64,000 bases of DNA from Pelosinus fermentans JBW45 (GCF_000271665.2 NZ_CP010978.1:5290501-5354500); one strand, 5' to 3'; positions 51,352-61,042 are shown, counted from the first letter of the stretch. The notes: generated from the letters alone by a model not told the origin. Made by a program: numbers and translations.

Positions 51352-51999
51352 TCATGATTTAATATGTACCACGTGGCTAATGGGGTATCCTTTAGCTGCA
51401 AGGGCCTTTTCTAATTCTTCCGTATCAATAATATCGGCCCGTATAATCATCTCAATTTTTCCATCGGGTAAGGCATAACTAACCATACTGGTAATATTGA
51501 TATTCATTGCCAAAAATACTTCGGAAATTTCATGAAGCAATCCAATTTTATCTGTCACATCAAGGGTCAGACGAGTTTTCCCATCCACTAGACCCATAAT
51601 ATCAACAAAACTTTTAAAAATATCCGTTTCCGTAATGATGCCGGCGACTGCTCCTTGCTCATCTACTACTACCAAACCGCCAATGCGGTGGTTGTACATT
51701 AGAATTGCGGCTTCTTCAACTGTAGCACCCGTATTAATGCTAATCACTTCTTTTTGCATGATATCCTTAATTTTCATCTTCGCCAATAAGTAGTTAAGTT
51801 CAAAAATAGAAAGAGCAGTTGCTGGCGATGCCGATACCGCACGAAGATCTCTGTCAGTTACAATACCAACTAATTTTCCACCCTCAACCACTGGAAGACG
51901 GCGAAATTTATTATTACGCATAATCTCCGATGCATCGGCAATTGTTGTATTCGAACTGATTGTAATTGGGTTAGCTGTCATCCTGCTTTCTACAAACAT
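51352..51999 (-). CDS. CBS-pair and ACT domain protein (AcuB-like)
   Basis: The 215-residue protein has two CBS motifs (about 1-55, RRLPVVEGGKLVGIVTDRDL; and 75-130, GGLVVVDEQGAVAGIITETD) and a C-terminal ACT domain (TRLTLDVTDKIGLLHEISEV). CBS pairs bind adenosine nucleotides and ACT domains bind amino acids, so it probably senses energy or amino-acid state; AcuB is a member. ATG 51999 with TGGAG upstream is preferred over 52014. It follows the livFGMH operon. Confidence 0.88.
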   Translation of the reverse strand: MFVESRMTANPITISSNTTIADASEIMRNNKFRRLPVVEGGKLVGIVTDRDLRAVSASPATALSIFELNYLLAKMKIKDIMQKEVISINTGATVEEAAILMYNHRIGGLVVVDEQGAVAGIITETDIFKSFVDIMGLVDGKTRLTLDVTDKIGLLHEISEVFLAMNINITSMVSYALPDGKIEMIIRADIIDTEELEKALAAKGYPISHVVHIKS

Positions 52000-52031
52000 T
52001 TTCATCATCTCCATTGATTTTTATTAAAGAA

Positions 52032-52134
52032 AACGCACTAAAGATTTTTCCCATGTCAGAAATTATGAATAATACAATTTAGGAATTCACCTTTTGTCTT
52101 TCATAACACTCTGCCACTACTATCTTTAGTGCGT
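52032..52134 (-). repeat. Perfect 13-bp inverted repeat spanning the livF to CBS-ACT gap
   Basis: ACGCACTAAAGAT (52032-52044) and ATCTTTAGTGCGT (52122-52134) are perfect complements about 77 nt apart, followed on the minus strand by a T-rich stretch. The stem could close a structured leader or act as a terminator of the liv operon. Confidence 0.45.
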
Positions 52135-52142
52135 CTTATCGA

Positions 52143-52847
52143 TTAACCACCCAAATAGGCCTTACGTATTTCTTCACTTGCGGCCAACTCTTTCGCATCG
52201 CCGGAAAGGGTGATGCGTCCTGTTTCCAGTACATAGGCTCTATGGGCAATGGATAATGCCATATGAGCATTTTGTTCCACCAGCAAAACCGTGGTTCCGC
52301 TAGCATTAATTTCTTTAATAATAGAAAATATTTCTTTTACCAGCAATGGTGCAAGACCCATAGATGGCTCATCTAAGAGCAATAGCCGTGGGCGACTCAT
52401 TAAGGCACGCCCCATAGCCAACATCTGCTGCTCACCACCTGACAACGTACCAGCTAATTGACTGCGCCTTTCTGCCAAGCGAGGGAACTTTACAAAGACA
52501 TTCTCCATATCTTCCTGAATCCCTTTTTTGTCATTACGGATATAAGCACCTAACTCTAGATTTTCTAGAACAGACATATTTGCAAAAACCCTTCGCCCTT
52601 CCGGTACTTGAGAAATGCCAAGCTTTACAATGTCTTGAGCAACTACACCAGCAATGCTTTTTCCTTCAAAATTAATTTGACCTGCTTTCGGTTTTAGCAA
52701 TCCAGAAATCGTACGTAAAATAGTACTTTTACCAGCACCATTCGCACCAATCAAGGTAACAATTTCCCCTTCATTCACCTCTGCGCTAATACCCTTTAAG
52801 GCATGTATCGCACCATAATATACATCAATATTCTCGATTTTTAACAT
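52143..52847 (-). CDS. livF: Branched-chain amino acid ABC transporter ATPase LivF
   Basis: The 234-residue ATPase has Walker A GANGAGKST near 37, the ABC signature LSGGEQQMLAMGRAL and Walker B LLLLDEPSMGLAP. Size and the SQVPEGRRVFANMSVLENL segment identify LivF rather than LivG. It forms the ATP motor together with LivG. It is the last gene of livH-livM-livG-livF, with its start overlapping the livG stop. Confidence 0.97.
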   Translation of the reverse strand: MLKIENIDVYYGAIHALKGISAEVNEGEIVTLIGANGAGKSTILRTISGLLKPKAGQINFEGKSIAGVVAQDIVKLGISQVPEGRRVFANMSVLENLELGAYIRNDKKGIQEDMENVFVKFPRLAERRSQLAGTLSGGEQQMLAMGRALMSRPRLLLLDEPSMGLAPLLVKEIFSIIKEINASGTTVLLVEQNAHMALSIAHRAYVLETGRITLSGDAKELAASEEIRKAYLGG

Positions 52848-53614
52848 TATTCAACCTCCTCTCCGAGGTAGGCCTCAATAACCCGTGGGTTATTCTTGAT
52901 TTCCTCAGGTGTTCCTTGAGCGATTATACTACCATATTCTAATACATAAATACGTTCACACACATTCATAACCAATTGCATGTCATGTTCTATTAATAAA
53001 ATAGTTAAATCAAATTCTTCTTTTATCCATTTTATCATTTGCATTAGCTGCTGAGTTTCCTGAGGATTCATGCCAGCCGCAGGTTCATCTAATAATAATA
53101 ATTTAGGCTGAGCCGCTAGTGCTCTGGCAATTTCCAAACGCCGTTGCTCACCATAAGGTAAGTTTTTAGCGATTTCATCTTTTTTATCGCTTAATTTAAA
53201 AATTTCTAATAGCTTGATCGCTCTTTCTTCAATCTCTTTTTCTTCTTGATGGTATCTGCCTATACGCAAAACAGATTCTAATATTCCGTATTTTACATGA
53301 AAATGATAAGCGATCTTAACATTATCTAAAACGGATAGTTCCGAAAAGAGGCGAATATTTTGGAAGGTTCTGGCTACCCCTTTTTGAGTAATCTGAAAAG
53401 GTTTGAGTCCAACAATACTTTTACCATCAAAATCTATTTCGCCAGTTGTTGGTTGATATACACCCGTCAGTAAGTTAAAAGCGGTTGTCTTACCAGCTCC
53501 ATTAGGACCAATCAATCCAATTAACTCACCTTTGCCAATATCGATGGAAAAATCGGATACGGCCTTAAGTCCGCCAAATACTTTGGAAAGTTTAGTTGCC
53601 TTGAGTATTGCCAC
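52847..53614 (-). CDS. livG: Branched-chain amino acid ABC transporter ATPase LivG
   Basis: The 255-residue ATPase has Walker A GPNGAGKTTAFNLLTGVY, a LivG-typical RTFQNIRLF, signature LPYGEQRRLEIARAL (YGEQ variant of LSGGQ) and Walker B LLLLDEPAAGMNP. It overlaps the end of livM by about 20 nt. Confidence 0.97.
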   Translation of the reverse strand: MAILKATKLSKVFGGLKAVSDFSIDIGKGELIGLIGPNGAGKTTAFNLLTGVYQPTTGEIDFDGKSIVGLKPFQITQKGVARTFQNIRLFSELSVLDNVKIAYHFHVKYGILESVLRIGRYHQEEKEIEERAIKLLEIFKLSDKKDEIAKNLPYGEQRRLEIARALAAQPKLLLLDEPAAGMNPQETQQLMQMIKWIKEEFDLTILLIEHDMQLVMNVCERIYVLEYGSIIAQGTPEEIKNNPRVIEAYLGEEVE

Positions 53615-54551
53615 GCTTATTACCTCCCATCAAACGGCCAAAGATTTTAAGACTGATTTCCTTATTGCCAAATAATCCTTGTGGCCGATACAACATTAAT
53701 ACGATCAGCATTAATGAATAAATGATCATACGCCACTCAGGATAGCTAGCTAACGCTGCAGAAACGAAAGTCAGTAATATAGCTGCCGTAATCGATCCAC
53801 TAATACTGCCTAAACCACCCAATACTACAATTGTCAAAATATCAAAGGACTTCATAAAAGTAAAGGACGCAGGATGAGCGATATAAAAATAATGGGAGAA
53901 TAAGGTTCCTGCAATACCAGCAAAAGCAGCACCAATCGTGAAAGCCATTACTTTATATTTCGTAGTATCAATTCCCATTGCCTCAGCTGCAATTTGATTC
54001 TCTCGAATCGAAATACACGCTCGGCCATGGGTAGAATTAATGAAATTTCTAATAAAGAATACAGTAAAAACGGTAGCGAAGAATACCCACGTGAAGTTAC
54101 TATAACGAGGAATACCCATAAAACCAGATGCGCCGCCTACATAAGGAATATTCAGAATGGTAATTCTGATGATTTCTCCTAAGCCTAAGGTCGCAATGGC
54201 TAGATAATCACCATCTAAACGCAATGTTGGTAAACCAATTACAAATCCTAAGAAACCAGCCGCTGCTGCTCCACCTAAAATAGCAACAATAAAGGGCAAT
54301 TGCAATTTAACAGTGAGTACAGCGCCAAGATAAGCTCCTACAGCCATAAATCCTGCATGACCGATAGAAAACTGACCTGTAAAACCATTAATTAGGTTTA
54401 AGCTTACCGCCAAAATCACATTAATACAGATTAAAATTAAATTTAGCTCCCAAAACGGTCCAATAACATCTAACATAATTAAGCTTTGCACAACAGCATA
54501 CAATGCTATACATGCCACTAACGACAGCAATTCCTTCTTATTCTTTCCCAT
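53592..54551 (-). CDS. livM: Branched-chain amino acid ABC transporter permease LivM
   Basis: The 319-residue permease has about nine membrane helices and the BPD_transp_2 features (NGFTGQFSIGHAGFMAVGAY, then LRLDGDYLAIATLGLGEIIR). ATG 54551 follows AGGTGG and lies 13 nt after the livH stop; a longer frame back to 54578 would overlap livH. It pairs with LivH to form the channel. Confidence 0.96.
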   Translation of the reverse strand: MGKNKKELLSLVACIALYAVVQSLIMLDVIGPFWELNLILICINVILAVSLNLINGFTGQFSIGHAGFMAVGAYLGAVLTVKLQLPFIVAILGGAAAAGFLGFVIGLPTLRLDGDYLAIATLGLGEIIRITILNIPYVGGASGFMGIPRYSNFTWVFFATVFTVFFIRNFINSTHGRACISIRENQIAAEAMGIDTTKYKVMAFTIGAAFAGIAGTLFSHYFYIAHPASFTFMKSFDILTIVVLGGLGSISGSITAAILLTFVSAALASYPEWRMIIYSLMLIVLMLYRPQGLFGNKEISLKIFGRLMGGNKRGNTQGN

Positions 54552-54564
54552 TATTATTTGCCAC

Positions 54565-55458
54565 CTACACTTTCTCACGAACGTTTTTACCCAATAAGCC
54601 AGAAGGCTTAAACAGTAAAATAATAATTAAAATGGCAAACGCTGCAGCATCACGGAAAGTGGAAGAAATAAAGCCACTTACCATAGCTTCAATAACGCCC
54701 ATTATAATACCACCAAGCATCGCCCCTGGAATCACTCCAATGCCACCCAAAACAGCAGCTACGAATGCTTTAAGACCTGGCATAATACCCATTAAAGGAT
54801 CAATTGAATTATAATATACACCGACTAGCATGCCTGCTGCGGCTGCTAATGCAGAACCAATCGCAAAGGTCATGGAGATAACACGGTCAACATCAATACC
54901 CATTAATCGAGCCGCATCGGTATCAAAAGATACAGCACGCATCGCTTTACCGATTTTGGTACGTTGTACAACAAAGGTTAAAATAACCATTAGCACTACG
55001 GATATTGCCAATATAATTACCTGCTGACTATTCACTACAATATTGCCAAAAGTATAAACTTGAGATTCGAATAGAGCTGGAAACGTTCTCGGCTGCGGTG
55101 TAACAAGAAGCATCCCACCATATTCTAATAATAAAGATACACCAATTGCAGTAATTAATATCGCAATTCTAGGTGCTTTTCGCAATGGACGGTAGGCCAA
55201 TCTTTCAATTGTCATCCCAACTATGGCAGCCACTACCATGGATACAATTAGCGCTGGGAAAAAAGAAAGTTTGAGCGTCGTTGTAGCAAAAAATGCTACA
55301 TAAGCGCCTACCATATAAATATCACCATGCGCAAAATTAATCAACTTAATAATTCCATACACCATTGTGTAACCTAAAGCAATAAGTGCATAAATGCTGC
55401 CAAGAGATATACCATTTATTAATTGCTGTAAAAATTGCTGAGTAATTGAAAAATCCAT
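54565..55458 (-). CDS. livH: Branched-chain amino acid ABC transporter permease LivH
   Basis: The 297-residue permease has about eight membrane helices and LivH motifs (GISLGSIYALIALGYTMVYG, NFAHGDIYMVGAY, MRAVSFDTDAARLMGID). GTAGGAGGCG precedes the ATG. It is the first gene of the operon, behind a leader of about 330 nt from the promoter at 55789-55817. Confidence 0.97.
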   Translation of the reverse strand: MDFSITQQFLQQLINGISLGSIYALIALGYTMVYGIIKLINFAHGDIYMVGAYVAFFATTTLKLSFFPALIVSMVVAAIVGMTIERLAYRPLRKAPRIAILITAIGVSLLLEYGGMLLVTPQPRTFPALFESQVYTFGNIVVNSQQVIILAISVVLMVILTFVVQRTKIGKAMRAVSFDTDAARLMGIDVDRVISMTFAIGSALAAAAGMLVGVYYNSIDPLMGIMPGLKAFVAAVLGGIGVIPGAMLGGIIMGVIEAMVSGFISSTFRDAAAFAILIIILLFKPSGLLGKNVREKV

Positions 55459-55788
55459 GATTTCGCCTCCTACATTTCTTTTATTTTCAAGGGGTAAAGC
55501 GATGCCTTTCCCCTATATTTTTCACACTGAAGAAACAACTGCAATAAAGTCTAATAGAGTCTATTTCAAAATTCCCATCTACCTTTATTGTCCCTGTGCG
55601 TTTTCACTAAACATACGTCTTTGTACGTCTCGCTCAAATGCTCGTAAGGACTAGCATCTGGATATTTTAAAACAGCCTCTCAACAGGTTATATGTGCTTT
55701 TTAATCCCACTTTAGAATCCCTCGTAACCCCTCTTAGAATTATATACCTATCTTTTCTCTGTGGATATTCTCCTATAATATATACGTA
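55459..55788 (-). promoter_or_regulatory. Long untranslated leader of the liv operon
   Basis: About 330 nt separate the consensus promoter from livH. The segment contains short complementary stretches (ACGTAC/ACGTATGT, GATGCT/GAGCAT), but no T-box, leucine or other riboswitch core is recognisable. The upstream part of this gap, 55820-56190, shows no gene. Confidence 0.35.
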
Positions 55789-55817
55789 ATTATAGATACA
55801 TTGTCTTCTAGTGTCAA
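55789..55817 (-). promoter_or_regulatory. Consensus sigma-A promoter of livHMGF
   Basis: TTGACA and TATAAT are separated by exactly 17 bp on the minus strand. Confidence 0.88.
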
Positions 55818-56193
55818 TACTTTTATCTTTTAATTTGTCGGTTAATCTCTTCCAAAAATACAAACACGCATTTACACCATACTTTTATATAATTTTTCAT
55901 GTTAGAATCGTACCACTTTATACTTATTGCAATAATCATGCCATTTATGTTCTATTATCAATACTTTTGCGGCTTTATTCCTCGTAAGCTTTATTCCATA
56001 CGTTCTAGCAAGTAAGTCAATTTTTTTAAAAAAACATATCAACTTCTAAAAAGCTCTTAGTGTTCATCAGGTTTATCCTTATGGGTGGCTTTTTTCGTCT
56101 GTAATTTGACATATTCGTCAACTCATTGACAGTGTCACTCCATACCGATACTTTATATCTAAGCAATGTTTCCCTTTCTTTCACTTGCTAAAA

Positions 56194-56241
56194 AACCACA
56201 AAAGCACAATGCCACACCAGTAGTATTGTGCTTTTGTGGTT
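56194..56241 (-). terminator. Terminator downstream of the first livJ
   Basis: AACCACAAAAGCACAAT and ATTGTGCTTTTGTGGTT form a perfect 17-bp stem. Confidence 0.85.
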
Positions 56242-56341
56242 AATAATAATACAATTTATGCTCTTTATTTCAGCAAGGGTAGCTCTGGACTCAATCTTAT
56301 AAATGTCAATATGCTGACGCTTATCGATCTTACATAAACAA

Positions 56342-57514
56342 TTAAGGATTTATTTTTTCTTTAAAAGTTTGCTTGCCATCCTTCATTTCAATAATAACAG
56401 CACTTTTTACGGCATCATGAGTTTCATTCAACGTAATTAAACCTGATACAGCATTATAGTCTTTTGTCTTAGCCAACTCATCTTTGATCTTCACCGTATC
56501 AACACCATTGGCACGCTTAATGGACTCAATGACCATCATCGTCGCATCATAAGCTAATGCAGCAAAAGCATCTGGAGTTTCTTTATATTCTGCTTTATAT
56601 GCATCAACAAAAGTCTTAATTGCTGGACTATTGTCATCTGGTGAGTAATGATTTGCAAAGAACGTATTATTCAGCGCTTGCGCTCCAGCGATTTCTGGAA
56701 GCTTCGCAGAATCCCAGCCATCACCACCGAGAAGCGGCATAGTTAAACCAATTTCTCGAGCCTGTTTCGCAATCATACCGACTTCTTGATAATAACCTGG
56801 TACAAAGACGACATCCACATTCGCAGCTTTAATTTTCGTTAATGTAGCTTTAAAATCCGTATCTTTTGCCAGATACGCTTCTTCTACTGCAATTGTACCG
56901 CCATTCTTAATAAAGGTTTCTTTAAAGAACTGCCCTAAGCCCTTAGCATAGTCACTGGAGTTATCAATGTAAATTGCTGCAGTCTTAGCTTTTAAGGTTT
57001 TCGTAGCAAAGTTTGCCATTACTGAACCTTGGAAAGGATCAATAAATGCTGCTCTGAATAAATAGTCCCGAACCTTATTAGTTGTAGGATCTACTGTCAC
57101 TTTAGGATTGGATGCTGTTGGACTAATTGCTAAGACTTTATTATCGTTATTGACTTGGGCACCGGCAATCACGCTGGAAGAAGCAATTGGAGCAATAACA
57201 GCTACTACCTTATCCTGGGTAATTAATTTCTGCATAGCATTTGCAGCTTCTGCAGCTTCGCTCTTATTATCTGCAACTACTAAACTTAACTGTTTACCTA
57301 GAACACCACCATTAGCGTTTACTTGTTTAATTGCTAAATTTGCACCATTGCTTGCAGATTTACCAAAAGTCGCATTGCCACCAGTCATTTCTAAGTTGGC
57401 ACCAAGTTTAATTACATTACTATCTTGTTTACCGCTGCACCCTGTTGCCATTAAGCCCAGCATAGCAACAGCAATAAAGGTACTGATCCACTTACTTGTT
57501 TTTTTCATAAACAC
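56342..57514 (-). CDS. livJ: Branched-chain amino acid binding lipoprotein (copy 1)
   Basis: The 390-residue protein is a type I periplasmic binding protein of the LivJ/Leu-Ile-Val family with a lipoprotein signal peptide (MKKTSKWISTFIAVAMLGLM, lipobox ATGC). Domain signatures are IKLGANLEMTGGNATFGKSA and VFVPGYYQEVGMIAKQAREI. It should be tethered outside the cytoplasmic membrane and deliver Leu/Ile/Val or relatives to LivHM. The start is GTG (57514), 5 nt after AAGGAG, or the ATG two codons later. It has its own promoter and terminator and is the most divergent of the three paralogues. Confidence 0.95.
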   Translation of the reverse strand: MFMKKTSKWISTFIAVAMLGLMATGCSGKQDSNVIKLGANLEMTGGNATFGKSASNGANLAIKQVNANGGVLGKQLSLVVADNKSEAAEAANAMQKLITQDKVVAVIAPIASSSVIAGAQVNNDNKVLAISPTASNPKVTVDPTTNKVRDYLFRAAFIDPFQGSVMANFATKTLKAKTAAIYIDNSSDYAKGLGQFFKETFIKNGGTIAVEEAYLAKDTDFKATLTKIKAANVDVVFVPGYYQEVGMIAKQAREIGLTMPLLGGDGWDSAKLPEIAGAQALNNTFFANHYSPDDNSPAIKTFVDAYKAEYKETPDAFAALAYDATMMVIESIKRANGVDTVKIKDELAKTKDYNAVSGLITLNETHDAVKSAVIIEMKDGKQTFKEKINP

Positions 57515-57626
57515 TGATTCTCCTTTTAAATAATATGTATTTTCTCCATTTTAAAAAGTCCGTATCCACTGTTCGAAATACGCCTTAGTCCTCCCCAGGC
57601 GAATATTCGTACTTGTCACATGCTGT

Positions 57627-57655
57627 ATTATAGACATATTGCGCTTTGCTGTCAA
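57627..57655 (-). promoter_or_regulatory. Consensus promoter of livJ copy 1
   Basis: TTGACA and TATAAT are 17 bp apart on the minus strand, about 105 bp before the start codon. Confidence 0.88.
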
Positions 57656-57840
57656 TACTCATAGAAAGGACATTAGGCAATTCGTCCTTGTGTAATAGAC
57701 ATTTGCGATTTTTTTTATAGATTATACTAAAATCGAATTATTTCTTCTCTTCTTGTGATAATACGGTCTTGCAATTCTCACTATTTATCCAGAAACACCT
57801 GGCACATATTTCCAAAATACAGCTGACTATTCTAAATCAA

Positions 57841-57890
57841 TCCATAAATGTAAAAAACTTGGCCAATGCCAAGTTTTTTACATTTATGGA
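57841..57890 (-). terminator. Terminator of livJ copy 2
   Basis: A perfect stem of about 21 bp (CCATAAATGTAAAAAACTTGG and its complement) with a 6-nt loop overlaps the last codons of livJ copy 2. Confidence 0.9.
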
Positions 57891-59056
57891 TTGATTTTTT
57901 CTTTAAAGGTTTGCTTGCCATCTTTCATTTCGATAACAACACCACTTTTGACCGGGTCATGGTTTGCATCTAGAGTAATGACTCCTGTTACGACTTGCAA
58001 ATCTTTTGTTTTTTCTAATGCATCCCTAATTTTATCAGGTTCCGTGCTATTTGCCCGTTTAATCGCGTCAATAACCATCAAACCAGCATCATAACCTAAT
58101 GCTGCTAAAGCATTTGGCTCTTGGCCATACTCTTTTTTATAGGCTTCTACGAATTTTACAATACGAGGGTCTGTATCTTGAGAAGAGTAGTGATTACTAA
58201 AGAAAGTATTATTCATCGCTTCTGCCCCTGCAACTTCCACGACCTTAGGATCATCCCAGCCATCTGTACCAATAAGAGGTATGGTAATTCCTAACTCACG
58301 AGCTTGCTTTGCTATTTTACCTACTTCTTCATAATATGCAGGGATAAAGATAGTATCTGTATTCATTACTTTTATCTTCGTTAACGTAGACTTAAAATCT
58401 TGGTCTTTTTGCAAGAAAGCTTCCTTGCCTACGACTACACCACCATTTTTAACAAACTGGGCCTCAAAAGATTCGGCCAGCCCCTTGGAATAATCCGAAC
58501 TATTATCAATATAAATCACAGCTGTTTTTGCCTTTAATGATTTGCTAGCAAAGTTAGCCATTACAGTTCCTTGGAATGGATCAATAAAGCAGCTGCGGAA
58601 GGCATACGGTCTTACTTTACCATTATCCACAGTAATCTTCGAATTCGTACCTGTGGCTGTAATGACAGGAATTTTATTATCTTGTGATACCTGCAGGGTT
58701 GCTAATACATTAGAGCTAGCAACAGGTCCCATAACAAGAGGAACTTTGTCTTGGGTAATCAGTTTTGTGATTGCATTGGTAGCCTCAGAAGGTTCTGATT
58801 TATTATCGGCCAATATTAACTTTATTTGCTTACCAAGAACACCGCCTGATGCATTGGCTTCTTTAAAAGCTAGCTGAATGCCATTTGTTGTCATCTTACC
58901 AAAGTTAGCAACTCCACCAGTTAACTCAAAATTTCCGCCAATTTTTATTTCTTTGGAATCATTCGCAGACGGAGTTGAACTACATCCTGCCAACATGAAA
59001 CCGGACATGGTTACCGTAAGCAATAAACCAATGAAAGAGAACCCTTTCTTTGACAT
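57884..59056 (-). CDS. livJ: Branched-chain amino acid binding lipoprotein (copy 2)
   Basis: The 390-residue paralogue has a lipobox LAGC after its signal peptide, the binding-protein segments IKIGGNFELTGGVANFGKMT and IFIPAYYEEVGKIAKQAREL, and the same C-terminal MKDGKQTFKEKINP as the other two copies. ATG 59056 follows GGGAGG; the upstream in-frame ATGs lie in or before that site. It is closer to copy 3 than to copy 1 throughout. It forms a separate transcription unit. Different amino-acid specificity from its sisters is possible but not readable. Confidence 0.95.
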   Translation of the reverse strand: MSKKGFSFIGLLLTVTMSGFMLAGCSSTPSANDSKEIKIGGNFELTGGVANFGKMTTNGIQLAFKEANASGGVLGKQIKLILADNKSEPSEATNAITKLITQDKVPLVMGPVASSNVLATLQVSQDNKIPVITATGTNSKITVDNGKVRPYAFRSCFIDPFQGTVMANFASKSLKAKTAVIYIDNSSDYSKGLAESFEAQFVKNGGVVVGKEAFLQKDQDFKSTLTKIKVMNTDTIFIPAYYEEVGKIAKQARELGITIPLIGTDGWDDPKVVEVAGAEAMNNTFFSNHYSSQDTDPRIVKFVEAYKKEYGQEPNALAALGYDAGLMVIDAIKRANSTEPDKIRDALEKTKDLQVVTGVITLDANHDPVKSGVVIEMKDGKQTFKEKINP

Positions 59057-59273
59057 CATTATTCCTCCCATATTCTAACTTGTAATAAGATTTGTACTAA
59101 TAATTCCAACTGTATATAACCCAAGGGCACCTAGATGAAATACTATTTGAATTTCTTTCAAACATAATCTGTAACTTTTACCTGCCTCCTTATTATTTAT
59201 GTTACACTTTACAGTTTTATTAATACATTCCGAAAATAAGTACTCTATCAGAATATATTTGTGTATGTATGAT

Positions 59274-59302
59274 ATTATATTTATTCCTAACTTTACTGTC
59301 AA
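59274..59302 (-). promoter_or_regulatory. Consensus promoter of livJ copy 2
   Basis: TTGACA and TATAAT are 17 bp apart on the minus strand, about 215 bp before the start codon. Confidence 0.88.
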
Positions 59303-59379
59303 TACTTTTATATTAGGACTTATGTTTAAAAATAGTCTTTTTAAATAACAGTTCAAGAAAATGTGTCTTCCACCCATAA

Positions 59380-59427
59380 ACAAACAAAAATGGACTCGGC
59401 TTAAGCCGAGTCCATTTTTGTTTGTTT
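59380..59427 (-). terminator. Terminator of livJ copy 3
   Basis: AACAAAAATGGACTCGGCTT pairs with its exact complement, ending in TTTTTG on each strand. It touches the livJ copy 3 stop codon. Confidence 0.9.
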
Positions 59428-60598
59428 ACGGATTGATTTTTTCTTTAAAGGTTTGCTTGCCATCTTTCATTTCGATAACTACACCACTCTTAATTGGATC
59501 ATGATTTGCATCCAACGTGATTTTACCTGTTACCACTTGCAAATCCTTGATCTTTTCCAAGGCTTCTCTTATTTTTTCAGGTTCCGCGCTATTGGCTCTT
59601 TTAATAGAATCAACAACCATTAAAGCCGCGTCATACCCTAATGCTGCAAAGGCGTTAGGTTCCTGCCCATATTCTTTCTTATAGGCCTCTACAAATTTCA
59701 CAATATTAGGATCTGTATCTTGAGATGAATAATGATTACTAAAGAAAGTATTATTTAATGCAGCAGCGCCAGCAACCTCTGCTATTTTAGGATCATCCCA
59801 TCCGTCAGTACCGATGAAAGGTACTGAAATTCCCATCTCACGAGCTTGTTTTGCAATTTTACCTACTTCTTCATAATACGCAGGAATAAAAATTGTCTCA
59901 GGATTTAATGCTTTTATTTTGGTCAAAGTGGATTTGAAATCTTGATCTTTCTGTAAGAATGCTTCTTTTCCAATAACAGTGCCACCATTTTTTACAAATT
60001 GGGCTTCAAAAGATTCTGCCAGATTCTTAGAATAATCTGAGCTGTTATCAATGTAAATAACAGCCGTTTTTGCGTTTAATGTTTTCGTTGCAAAATTAGC
60101 CATCACAACACCTTGGAATGGATCGATAAAACAGCTGCGGAAAACATAAGGTCTTACTTTGCCGTTATCCACAGTAATTTTAGCATTTGTTCCTGTTGGA
60201 GTGATGACAGGAATTTTATTATCTTGTGCTACCTGCAATGCTGCTATTGCATTGGAGCTAGTAATAGGTCCCATAATAAGGGAAACTTTATCTTGTGTGA
60301 TTAGTTTAGTCATTGCATTAGTAGCTTCAGATGCTTCTGACTTATTATCAGCTTGAATAATTTTAATCTGCTTACCCAGAACTCCCCCAGCAGCGTTGAC
60401 TTCCTTAAATGCTAATTGGATGCCATTAAAAGCGGATTTACCATAATTGGCAACACTACCGGTCATTTCAATATTTGCACCTATTCTTATTTCCTTAGAG
60501 TCTGAAGCTGATGGAGTGGAACTACATCCTGCTACCATCAATCCCAACATAGCCACTGCCACTATTAAAGCAGTGAAAGATATTCCTTTTCTTGACAT
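59426..60598 (-). CDS. livJ: Branched-chain amino acid binding lipoprotein (copy 3)
   Basis: The 390-residue paralogue begins MSRKGISFTALIVAVAMLGL with lipobox VAGC, and has IRIGANIEMTGSVANYGKSA, FIPAYYEEVGKIAKQAREMG and the shared C-terminus. GGGAGG precedes ATG 60598 by 7 nt. With copy 2 it forms a recent duplicate pair (same length, mostly same sequence). It is transcribed on its own from 60830-60858. Multiple binding proteins serving one LivHMGF channel are known to broaden substrate range. Confidence 0.95.
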   Translation of the reverse strand: MSRKGISFTALIVAVAMLGLMVAGCSSTPSASDSKEIRIGANIEMTGSVANYGKSAFNGIQLAFKEVNAAGGVLGKQIKIIQADNKSEASEATNAMTKLITQDKVSLIMGPITSSNAIAALQVAQDNKIPVITPTGTNAKITVDNGKVRPYVFRSCFIDPFQGVVMANFATKTLNAKTAVIYIDNSSDYSKNLAESFEAQFVKNGGTVIGKEAFLQKDQDFKSTLTKIKALNPETIFIPAYYEEVGKIAKQAREMGISVPFIGTDGWDDPKIAEVAGAAALNNTFFSNHYSSQDTDPNIVKFVEAYKKEYGQEPNAFAALGYDAALMVVDSIKRANSAEPEKIREALEKIKDLQVVTGKITLDANHDPIKSGVVIEMKDGKQTFKEKINP

Positions 60599-60829
60599 GA
60601 TAATTCCTCCCATTCTTAATGATTTGATAAGAGTCTTATACTTTTTGCTTTAACCGTCACGAAACAAAAGCACTTTGCTCTTTAGCGCCTCCTAGATAAA
60701 AAAATGCCTTTTTTAATAATATACAGCTATCTTTTCTGATTTTCCATTCATTTAATTACACGTTTACATCTTTTTAAAGGACATTTGCTAGAAAAGTACA
60801 CAACTGCAACATATTTGTATCTGTAGGCT

Positions 60830-60858
60830 ATTATATTTACTTCGTTACTTACTGTCAA
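60830..60858 (-). promoter_or_regulatory. Consensus promoter of livJ copy 3
   Basis: TTGACA and TATAAT are 17 bp apart on the minus strand, about 230 bp before the start codon. Confidence 0.88.
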
Positions 60859-60935
60859 GGCTTTTGTTAGTTTTTTTTATCACTTTATAAACATATGTCT
60901 CTTGTTATTGCACATTCACTTTTTCTGCAAAAAAA

Positions 60936-61007
60936 CAAAAAAGAAAAAATCGGTGTGAAGTAAAGCGCAGACTAGGCTTTTACCTTTTACCGATTTATTT
61001 CTTTTTG
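60936..61007 (-). terminator. Terminator of the amidase gene
   Basis: An A/T-rich stem (AGAAAAAATCGGT with ACCGATTTATTTCT) encloses about 35 nt and ends in T runs, downstream of the amidase gene at 61043. Confidence 0.6.
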
Positions 61008-61042
61008 TAACATCACCTATTTTATTATATGAACGGAATTTC

